Shown in pieces: positions 1 to 5,463 of a stretch of 5,463 bases of DNA. Below the pieces are notes generated by a model. That model was given only the letters and a program-made list of their open reading frames with translations. It was not told where the DNA came from and did not search any database. Numbering within the stretch: position 1 is the first letter of the stretch; each line of letters begins with the position of its first letter. A program made the translations under genes and the position numbers. The stretch spans positions 1 through 5,463 of the forward strand of contig JAAZLV010000037.1 of NCBI GenBank assembly GCA_012799155.1. The letters are read 5' to 3'. The stretch comes from Bacteroidales bacterium (GTDB lineage: Bacteria; Bacteroidota; Bacteroidia; Bacteroidales; Dysgonomonadaceae).

Positions 1-556
1 CTCCGTTACCGGGGCCTAAACCAGTTACAATATAGCGCAGGCTGCGGTCGTTCACATCGAGCACCCTTTTCCAGAGGACATCCTTGATCTCATCGCCGGT
101 TCCCTGCACCCGCAGGATATAGTTGTCAAGCAGTGCCGAGATGGTGTTGTGTGCGGTTGTCACCGCATGAAAGTCGCCCGTGAAGTGGAGGTTGATATTC
201 TCCATGGGGAGCACTTGTGCATATCCGCCACCGGCAGCCCCGCCCTTCATGCCAAAGACAGGTCCCAGAGAGGGTTCGCGCAGTGCCACAATCGCATTCT
301 TGCCTATCTTGTTCAGTCCGAGGGCCAGTCCGATAGAAACGGTGGTCTTGCCAATACCAGCCTTGGTGGGAGTGATGGCGGTTACCAGGATCAAGTTGCT
401 CTGCTCTACCCTCTTCTGGTCTATCAGGCTGAGCGGTACTTTGGCCATGTGCCTGCCGAAGCTGATCACCTCTTCACGTGGTATGCCCACGCTCTCTGCC
501 ACATCTTTGATCTTTTTAAGCGACGTCTCTCGTGCAATTTGAATGTCTGATTTCAT
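1..556 (-). CDS. fhs: Formate-tetrahydrofolate ligase, N-terminal part (cut by left edge)
   Basis: This enzyme (10-formyl-THF synthetase) joins formate to tetrahydrofolate using ATP, making 10-formyl-THF for purine synthesis and one-carbon metabolism in the cytosol. Translation from the ATG at 556 gives 185 residues, about a third of the roughly 555 usual for the family; the rest lies beyond the left edge. The P-loop is at residues 62-72 ([11 protein letters not shown]), and the family signature [11 protein letters not shown] is at 102-112. The segment [13 protein letters not shown] (125-137) and the LGPGNG at the end of the visible part also fit the family. In many homologues the P-loop reads GEGKTT; here it is GIGKTT, a conservative change that I believe other Bacteroidota share. 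The start lies 24 bp after the uvrB stop. There is no Shine-Dalgarno site, only an A/T-rich leader with a short TATAAC duplication. Co-transcription with uvrB is inferred from the spacing. The identification is secure. Confidence 0.96.
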   Translation of the reverse strand, partial: MKSDIQIARETSLKKIKDVAESVGIPREEVISFGRHMAKVPLSLIDQKRVEQSNLILVTAITPTKAGIGKTTVSIGLALGLNKIGKNAIVALREPSLGPVFGMKGGAAGGGYAQVLPMENINLHFTGDFHAVTTAHNTISALLDNYILRVQGTGDEIKDVLWKRVLDVNDRSLRYIVTGLGPGNG

Positions 557-580
557 TGGTTATAGTTATAGTTGTATGTT

Positions 581-2602
581 TTAACTTTTAGATGCCGTTA
601 GTTTCTCTTCCAGCATCACCAGCTGATCGCGCAGCTGGGCTGCTTCCAGGAACTCCAATTTCTTGGCGGCAACCATCATCGCCTTGCGGGTCTGTTCGAT
701 CTTGAGCTTCAGCTCGTCTGTGGTAGCAATTTCCGGCAGCGGTTCGGCTGCCATGGAGGAGTAGTCCGGCTCAACATAAGCCCTGGCTTCGGCTGAGGCA
801 GTGTATTCCTTGCTCAATGCCGAGGAGAGGGACCGTTTGATTTGACGCGGTGTGATGCCATGCTCCTCGTTGTATTTCATCTGTTTCTCACGACGACGAT
901 TGGTTTCGTCTATGGTCTTCTGCATGCTGTCGGTGATCTTATCTGCATAGAAGATCACCCTGCCGTTCACATTGCGGGCCGCCCTACCGGCAGTCTGCGT
1001 GAGTGAGCGGTGGGAACGGAGGAACCCCTCCTTGTCGGCATCGAGAACTGCCACCAGTGACACCTCCGGGAGGTCCAGTCCCTCACGGAGCAAGTTGACT
1101 CCTATCAGCACATCAAAGATACCGGCCCTCAGTTGCTCCATGATCTTTACCCGCTCGAGTGTTTCCACATCGGAATGGATGTAGTTGCATCGGATGTTGT
1201 TCCCCGCCAGGTACTCGGTCAATTCTTCCGCCATCCGTTTGGTAAGGGTGGTGACCAGCACCCGCTCATTTTGCTCCACGCGCAACTGAATCTCTTCCAT
1301 CAGGTCGTCTATCTGGTTGAGGCTCGGACGCACATCAATGGGCGGGTCTAGTAGACCGGTAGGGCGGATCAGCTGATCCACCACGATCCCCTCCGACTTT
1401 TCCAGTTCATAGTCGGCAGGGGTGGCACTGACAAAGATGATCTCCGGTGATAGCTCCTCAAACTCCTCGAAGCGGAGGGGACGGTTGTCGATAGCGGCCG
1501 GCAGGCGGAAGCCATACTCAACCAGGTTCTTCTTGCGGGAGTTGTCGCCGCCATACATCGCCCTGATCTGGGGGATGGTGACATGGCTCTCATCAATCAC
1601 GGTGAGGTAATCTTCCGGGAAGAAGTCCAGCAGGCAGAAAGGCCGCGTACCGGGCTCGCGACCGTCGAAGTAACGAGAGTAGTTCTCAATGCCGGAACAG
1701 TAACCGATCTCCTTGATCATCTCCAGGTCGTAGGTCACCCTTTCATAAAGTCGTTTTGCCTCGTATGGCTTGCCAATCTCCTGAAAAAAATCCACTTGCT
1801 TGCCCAGATCAATTTGTATCTCATCTATGGCACGGTTGATCCGCTCCTGCGTAGTTACGAAGAGGTTGGCCGGGAAGATTCGGTAGTTGTCCAACCGCTC
1901 CATGGTGACACCAGTGAGCGGGTCTATCGATTCGATGCTCTCGATCTCGTCACCCCAGAATATGATGCGTATGATGTAATCGTGATAGGCAAGGAAGACA
2001 TCCACCGTATCTCCTTTCACCCGGAAGTTTCCACGGCTGTAATCGGCTGTCTCATTGCGCGAGTAGAGGCTGTTAACCAGCAAACGCAGCAGCTGATCCC
2101 TCTCGATTGTCTGCCCTACAGTGACCTCGATGGTGGTTTTGTTGAAGTCCTCGGGGTTGCCGATACCGTATAGGCAGGAGACTGAAGAGACCACTATCAC
2201 GTCGTTCCGTCCCGAGAGCAGCGAGGAGGTGGCTGCCAACCTTAGTTTCTCAATTTCATCGTTGATTGAGAGATCTTTCTCGATATAAGTATCGGTGGTG
2301 GGAATATAAGCTTCCGGTTGGTAGTAATCGTAGTAGGAGACGAAGTACTCCACCGCATTATGGGGGAAGAAGCTCTTGAACTCGCTGTAGAGCTGTGCCG
2401 CAAGCGTCTTGTTGTGGCTCAGCACCAGCGTGGGCTTGTTCACCTGAGCGATTACATTGGCGATTGTAAATGTTTTACCCGAGCCGGTGACACCCAGCAA
2501 CGTCTGATAGGGCACCTTGTCGCGGAGACCTTCCAGCAGCGAGCGGATGGCTTCGGGTTGGTCACCCGTTGGTTTGTATTCTGATGTAAGTTGAAACTGC
2601 AT
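581..2602 (-). CDS. uvrB: Excinuclease ABC subunit B (UvrB)
   Basis: UvrB is the damage-verifying helicase-like subunit of nucleotide excision repair. UvrA loads it onto DNA, and it then recruits UvrC for incision. The product is 673 residues, the same length as the E. coli protein, and looks intact. Walker A GVTGSGKT is at residues 37-44, and the damage-probing beta-hairpin, rich in tyrosines (YFVSYYDYYQPEAYIP), is at 86-101. The Walker B/DEAH-like VIDESH starts near 335, SATP is at 392-395, and motif VI QTAGRAARN is at 536-544. The C-terminal UVR coiled coil that binds UvrA and UvrC spans about 630-665. I chose the ATG at 2602 because MQFxLTSEYKPTGDQPEAI matches family N-termini; an in-frame GTG six bases upstream (2608) would add two residues. 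No SOS box or good promoter is visible in the 71 bp upstream, so it may be read from the zinc-ribbon gene's promoter. Confidence 0.98.
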   Translation of the reverse strand: MQFQLTSEYKPTGDQPEAIRSLLEGLRDKVPYQTLLGVTGSGKTFTIANVIAQVNKPTLVLSHNKTLAAQLYSEFKSFFPHNAVEYFVSYYDYYQPEAYIPTTDTYIEKDLSINDEIEKLRLAATSSLLSGRNDVIVVSSVSCLYGIGNPEDFNKTTIEVTVGQTIERDQLLRLLVNSLYSRNETADYSRGNFRVKGDTVDVFLAYHDYIIRIIFWGDEIESIESIDPLTGVTMERLDNYRIFPANLFVTTQERINRAIDEIQIDLGKQVDFFQEIGKPYEAKRLYERVTYDLEMIKEIGYCSGIENYSRYFDGREPGTRPFCLLDFFPEDYLTVIDESHVTIPQIRAMYGGDNSRKKNLVEYGFRLPAAIDNRPLRFEEFEELSPEIIFVSATPADYELEKSEGIVVDQLIRPTGLLDPPIDVRPSLNQIDDLMEEIQLRVEQNERVLVTTLTKRMAEELTEYLAGNNIRCNYIHSDVETLERVKIMEQLRAGIFDVLIGVNLLREGLDLPEVSLVAVLDADKEGFLRSHRSLTQTAGRAARNVNGRVIFYADKITDSMQKTIDETNRRREKQMKYNEEHGITPRQIKRSLSSALSKEYTASAEARAYVEPDYSSMAAEPLPEIATTDELKLKIEQTRKAMMVAAKKLEFLEAAQLRDQLVMLEEKLTASKS

Positions 2603-2673
2603 AGTCACTGTGTAAACAAACGGTTCCTGTTTTGGTTTGCTATTGGGAAATCAACTTTAAGCACAGCACGCCT

Positions 2674-3861
2674 TCAGGGTGCACTTGGGAAGGGCTTGGT
2701 TTCATGAACAGTGCTGATCTGAAAAAAACGGTCCATTTCCAGATGTAGGATATAACCGGGGATCTGTTCTTCAATACCCTCACCCGTGAAGGATTTGAGT
2801 AGTGGCACATTGACCCGGTAATTTTCTTCCAAGGTTTTCTCATACTGCACTCCTTCCAAGTCCGGAACATATGCAATGGGCGGTTCAGTGGATCTTGCTG
2901 CATCGATCAACAACTCGCCCAATAATCGCTCTCGTACTAGTGGACCTCTAAAGTAATATCGTTGCAGGCGGGGAGCCAACAATGATTCCAATTTTGCATG
3001 ATCGAGTGAGCTTAGTGCGGAACTGAAACCGTTCACGACTGAGCGGATGCTGTCAAGCGTGTTCTGATCAACCGGATAAGTCTGGAAGAGCTGACGGTAA
3101 CGAGTTTCCGCCTCTGCCAGGTAATCACCGTTGAACCCTCCGCTTTCTGCCATCAACATATAATCGTAATATGCAGCAACGGTATTGGAATGAAGTGCAC
3201 CCATCCAGGTAAGAGAATCAAGTCGTCGCTTTACCAATGGGGTGTAGTTACTTTCCGGATTTTGTTCCAGAAAATCACGCAATTCAGTCACCCGGTCACT
3301 CTTTTTCAACCACTCCCATTGCTCTGCTTCGTCTGCTTTCAACTGCATCAGCGCTACTTGAGCATCCGCAAAATGCAGACCGTCAGGGAATTTCTCTATA
3401 TATTGCAGGTAACCTGTCACGCTATTTGTCTTTATGGCAGCATCCCAGCTGCTCCTTTCCAGATTGCCTTTTCGGATCAGTTCATTGTAGAGAAAAAAAG
3501 CAACAATCAATAAAAGGAGCAGTATAGCAATACGTCGTATCCTTCGCAAGGTTTTCCTGTTGCTATTTCCTTCTACCACTGATTCATCGTGATCTGCATT
3601 TTGTCTAATGCCATTTTGGTTTTCAACCGAACTATCTGCATTTACTTCATCTGCCTCTTCATTTTGCTTTTGTTCTAAATCAGCTCCAGTTAATGCGTCC
3701 AATCTTGTATCGGACAACTTATCAGTTGACAGTAAAGGAGTGAGCTGCACCTGTTGAGGAAGGTCCAGCTCATACTCAGTGCGTATTTTTTTTGCACAGG
3801 AATCACAAAAAAGTGATTCCTTGCATTTTTCTTTTCCACAAAGAGGACAGTGGTGAGACAT
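2674..3861 (-). CDS. Membrane-anchored zinc-ribbon protein with helical repeats and probable NTF2-like C-terminus
   Basis: The function is unknown. From the ATG at 3861 the product is 395 residues. Residues 5-22 form a zinc ribbon with CPLC and CDSC pairs (Cys 5, 8, 19, 22; an extra Cys at 13). An acidic, Asn/Gln-rich linker (about 45-100) leads to a basic stretch (RKTLRRIRR, 102-110) and a single hydrophobic helix at 111-126, which by the positive-inside rule puts the ribbon in the cytoplasm and the rest in the periplasm. Three degenerate repeats follow, at about 138-175, 183-217 and 219-258, with a pattern like W/aa-x-A...Y-x-x-Y-x-x-x-x-P-x-x-x-x-x-x-A-x-x-x-L. They resemble the TPR-like two-helix repeats of many bacterial surface and signalling proteins. 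Residues 266-385 have the feel of an NTF2-like domain (inference). The frame stays open back to a TTG at 4044 and an ATG at 3891. I prefer 3861 because the ribbon begins there and the candidate promoter lies just upstream. It precedes uvrB by 71 bp. Confidence 0.85.
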   Translation of the reverse strand: MSHHCPLCGKEKCKESLFCDSCAKKIRTEYELDLPQQVQLTPLLSTDKLSDTRLDALTGADLEQKQNEEADEVNADSSVENQNGIRQNADHDESVVEGNSNRKTLRRIRRIAILLLLLIVAFFLYNELIRKGNLERSSWDAAIKTNSVTGYLQYIEKFPDGLHFADAQVALMQLKADEAEQWEWLKKSDRVTELRDFLEQNPESNYTPLVKRRLDSLTWMGALHSNTVAAYYDYMLMAESGGFNGDYLAEAETRYRQLFQTYPVDQNTLDSIRSVVNGFSSALSSLDHAKLESLLAPRLQRYYFRGPLVRERLLGELLIDAARSTEPPIAYVPDLEGVQYEKTLEENYRVNVPLLKSFTGEGIEEQIPGYILHLEMDRFFQISTVHETKPFPSAP

Positions 3862-3896
3862 AGAGCGAATGGTTTTTGGACGCAAATCCATTTTCA

Positions 3897-3904
3897 CAAA
3901 GATA
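3897..3904 (-). promoter_or_regulatory. Bacteroidota-type -7 element for the zinc-ribbon gene
   Basis: On the minus strand the sequence is TATCTTTG, an exact match to the Bacteroidota primary sigma -7 consensus TAnnTTTG. It ends 35 nt before the ATG at 3861. The expected transcript start, near 3890, lies at or past the in-frame ATG at 3891, so it supports 3861 as the true start. No TTTG-type -33 element is seen at the usual distance, which lowers confidence. This promoter could also serve uvrB and fhs downstream. Confidence 0.5.
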
Positions 3905-3926
3905 AAAATGTTTTGGTTATATTTTG

Positions 3927-3934
3927 TACATTTG
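3927..3934 (+). promoter_or_regulatory. Bacteroidota-type -7 element for dgkA
   Basis: The sequence TACATTTG is an exact match to TAnnTTTG. It lies 109 nt upstream of the dgkA ATG and faces away from the minus-strand element 22 bp to its left. A TTTG at 3912-3915 is only 11 bp upstream, too close for a normal -33 element (about 19-21 bp). The predicted transcript start is around 3941, giving a leader of about 100 nt that contains the inverted repeat at 3941-3993. Confidence 0.42.
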
Positions 3935-3940
3935 ATATCC

Positions 3941-3993
3941 GGAATCCCTGTTCTTTCAGTATGTGATCGATAGATATACACATTCAGGGATCC
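3941..3993 (+). repeat. Inverted repeat in the dgkA leader
   Basis: The left arm GGAATCCCTG (3941-3950) and the right arm CAGGGATCC (3985-3993) are reverse complements apart from one extra A in the left arm. An inner 5-bp pair, ATGTG (3961-3965) with CACAT (3979-3983), could extend the stem across an asymmetric internal loop. In RNA this would be a stem-loop at the very 5' end of the predicted dgkA transcript; in DNA it could be a binding site for a dimeric or looping regulator. It lacks a U-tract, so it is not a classic terminator. Function is not established. Confidence 0.4.
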
Positions 3994-4043
3994 ATCCATC
4001 AATAATATCCTATTGACAACAGCAAGTTTAGTACAGATATGCA

Positions 4044-4415
4044 ATGAATTACATTAAAAAGAGAATCAATTCTTTCAGATGTGCTTTCCAGGGTATCAGC
4101 TCACTTTTCAAGGAGACACCAAATTTTCTGATTCAGTTGGCAGGGGCAATAGTGGCACTACTGATGGGACTGTTTTTTCGCATTTCGAATGTTGAGTGGC
4201 TGATACTGGTGCTGTTGATTGGCTGTATACTGTCACTGGAAGCAATCAACAGTGCTCTGGAGAATCTCTCCGACTATGCCTGTAAAAAGGAGATCCATCC
4301 TACCATCAAAAAAGTGAAAGATCTCTCCGCAGCTGCAGTGCTTATCATGGCAATGGCAGCACTGGTAGTAGGTGTTGCCATCTTTCTCCCCAGAATTGTA
4401 TTACTTTTCGAATGA
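4044..4415 (+). CDS. dgkA: Small integral-membrane lipid kinase (diacylglycerol/undecaprenol kinase family)
   Basis: The enzyme phosphorylates diacylglycerol or undecaprenol at the inner membrane with ATP. The first substrate recycles lipid by-products; the second supplies the carrier lipid for cell-wall and surface-glycan synthesis. The 123-residue length is normal. There is an amphipathic N-terminus (about 5-20), then membrane segments at about 29-48, 51-68 and 95-117. The catalytic signature LEAINSALENLSD is at 65-77: Glu66, Asn69, Glu73 and Asp77 have the same spacing as E. coli DgkA Glu69, Asn72, Glu76 and Asp80. The block HPTIKKVKDLSAAAVL (85-100) resembles the Gram-positive undecaprenol-kinase branch more than E. 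coli DgkA, so the substrate is uncertain. The ATG at 4044 has no Shine-Dalgarno site. The stop overlaps the next gene's start (ATGA), so the two are probably co-translated. Confidence 0.93.
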   Translation: MNYIKKRINSFRCAFQGISSLFKETPNFLIQLAGAIVALLMGLFFRISNVEWLILVLLIGCILSLEAINSALENLSDYACKKEIHPTIKKVKDLSAAAVLIMAMAALVVGVAIFLPRIVLLFE

Positions 4416-5463
4416 TTGAAGCCCAACTCTATATCACTGAAATTGAAGCTCTCTCTGCATCACCAGCCGATGCGGATGAGAAAGTGCAACAATTAAAAAA
4501 GATTCTTGAGCGCCTCTGCAGAGAGATAACCCAGGAAGAGTCGCTACAATTCTCCAATCTCTTCTCGCGACTAGTGTTCATTTCCCAGAAACTGCAACTG
4601 CCTCGTCAGCTGGAATGGCAACTACAACACTTCCGAGTGCGGGTAAAGGAGTTGCGCCGTGAACCAGACAATAAGTCTGCCACGCTACTCTACCGGTCAG
4701 CGAAAAAAGCGGTGGAAACATTGTTGGAGATTGCCAGTAGTTGTTCTTCACCGGCGGATGGAGCATTTGCCCCTGTGAATAGCGGTGGTGAGGGTTTCAG
4801 GATGTCGCTCTCCCATTCTTCCACACTACGGGTGCAACTACTGCACTGCGATCCGGAACGGGGTGAGATGCTCTGCAGCTGTGAGGATCCCCCCGGTGCC
4901 GAGATACTGGTGCGTTACACACACCTATTGTACGATGAACCTGAAGAGGATCACTGCAATCTATTCCGCGTGGGGTCACAACTTAACCTGATCGACTGCA
5001 AGACCGACAAAGAGGGTATCTTTACCCCCCGTTTAATCGTACTGGAGCCGGATTACCTTGTGGACGCCTCTGCACTTGCCGAATGTTTCCAAGAGTATGC
5101 CGTTACCCCTTTTCATTACTTCCGCAACAAGTTCAGTGAAAAAGAGAATCGCTCCTACCTCCTACTGGGCAACCTGGCCAACTTCTTCCTCGACGAGCTG
5201 GTATTCGCCACGGATCCGGAACAACTCACTTTCGATGAAATTTTTCTCCGCTCCTTCAAACAGTCTCCTTTTGAATATACCAGCTGTGCAGACATTCAGT
5301 CAAATGCCGATTTCCGCGAATTCATGCAAAAGGCAAAAAGCCAGTTCGATAACATCCGGAGGGTGGTGCGTGATGATTTACCGCGTATGGAGATCGACCT
5401 ACATCACTGTACTCTGGAACCCTCCTTTTACAGCGAGCGGTATGGCTTCCAGGGACGACTCGA
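4412..5463 (+). CDS. Dna2-like nuclease/helicase, N-terminal part (cut by right edge)
   Basis: The frame is open from the ATG at 4412 to the window end: 350 complete codons, then GA, the start of an Asp or Glu codon. Residues 1-110 are predicted helical, and 138-210 look beta-rich and OB-like. Then LIVLEPDYLVDASALAECF (208-226) resembles the entry to the Dna2 nuclease domain, where homologues have an L-x-P-DYL-(I/V)-S/D-A-T/S pattern. LLLGNLANFFLDEL (250-263) fits the G-x-x-x-H helix of the Cas4/Dna2/AddB PD-(D/E)XK nucleases. LEPSFYSERYGFQGRL plus the partial codon (335-351) fits nuclease motif II (E...GxxGxxD), ending in the catalytic Asp if codon 351 is GAT or GAC. I recall Bacteroidota proteins of this type as roughly 1,100 residues with a C-terminal superfamily 1 helicase; that part would be off-window. 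Likely role: trimming DNA flaps or ends in replication and repair. The identification is from motif recognition, not a search. Confidence 0.72.
   Translation, partial: MIEAQLYITEIEALSASPADADEKVQQLKKILERLCREITQEESLQFSNLFSRLVFISQKLQLPRQLEWQLQHFRVRVKELRREPDNKSATLLYRSAKKAVETLLEIASSCSSPADGAFAPVNSGGEGFRMSLSHSSTLRVQLLHCDPERGEMLCSCEDPPGAEILVRYTHLLYDEPEEDHCNLFRVGSQLNLIDCKTDKEGIFTPRLIVLEPDYLVDASALAECFQEYAVTPFHYFRNKFSEKENRSYLLLGNLANFFLDELVFATDPEQLTFDEIFLRSFKQSPFEYTSCADIQSNADFREFMQKAKSQFDNIRRVVRDDLPRMEIDLHHCTLEPSFYSERYGFQGRL

Noticed and set aside
149..550. Two overlapping plus-strand open frames opposite the left end
   Set aside because: They lie antisense to the clear fhs coding sequence and resemble no known family; they are shadows of it.
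560..575. Short ACTATA/TATAAC duplication between uvrB and fhs
   Set aside because: Two copies of a six-base A/T-rich unit are too short to call a functional repeat; it may only serve as an unstructured A/T-rich leader.
1583..2173. 196-residue plus-strand open frame inside uvrB
   Set aside because: It is antisense to intact, highly conserved UvrB sequence. Long antisense frames are common opposite such genes, and no domain is recognisable.
2671..2693. CCTTC/GAAGG inverted repeat at the end of the zinc-ribbon gene as a possible terminator
   Set aside because: Only five base pairs around a 13-nt loop, overlapping the stop codon, with no T-tract; likely chance.
2640..2903. 87-residue minus-strand frame overlapping the end of the zinc-ribbon gene
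   Set aside because: It overlaps the C-terminal domain of the zinc-ribbon gene in another frame and runs into the spacer with no family features or start signal.
4013..4041. TTGACA followed 17 bp later by GATATG, resembling a sigma-70 promoter just before dgkA
   Set aside because: The -10 match is poor, it would leave almost no leader, and Bacteroidota do not use this consensus.
4578..4991. Three short frames between dgkA and the right edge, on both strands
   Set aside because: They sit inside the continuous Dna2-like coding frame, which carries recognisable nuclease motifs and stays open to the window end.

Overview
The window looks like chromosomal core DNA from a Bacteroidota bacterium, most likely order Bacteroidales. 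This rests on protein wording (the UvrB and formate-tetrahydrofolate ligase sequences), the lack of Shine-Dalgarno sites in front of starts, and two exact matches to the Bacteroidota -7 promoter consensus TAnnTTTG. The genus cannot be fixed by eye; a Dysgonomonadaceae- or Porphyromonadaceae-like organism with moderate GC is a guess. There are no tRNA or rRNA genes, insertion sequences, CRISPR arrays or phage genes, and no gene-free stretch over 300 bp (the longest is about 182 bp).

Layout: two divergent blocks share one control region at about 3862-4043. Leftward from it run a membrane-anchored zinc-ribbon protein (2674-3861), uvrB (581-2602) and the first third of fhs (1-556, cut by the left edge). 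The gaps are 71 and 24 bp, so one transcript is plausible. Rightward run dgkA (4044-4415) and the first 350 codons of a Dna2-like nuclease/helicase (4412 to the right edge). The last two overlap as ATGA, so their translation is probably coupled.

Functions: UvrB is the damage-verifying helicase of nucleotide excision repair. Formate-tetrahydrofolate ligase feeds one-carbon units into folate metabolism. DgkA is a small membrane lipid kinase that recycles diacylglycerol or undecaprenol. The Dna2-like protein probably processes DNA ends or flaps. The zinc-ribbon protein is uncharacterised: a cytoplasmic zinc ribbon, one membrane helix, three degenerate helical repeats and a probable NTF2-like C-terminal domain. 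No single pathway joins the genes, although DNA-processing genes lie on both sides of the control region.

I found no clear new defence or mobile system. The points most worth a second look are the zinc-ribbon protein's architecture, the Dna2-like protein with apparently altered iron-sulfur and His positions, and the divergent control region, where a long inverted repeat starts almost exactly at the predicted dgkA transcript start.
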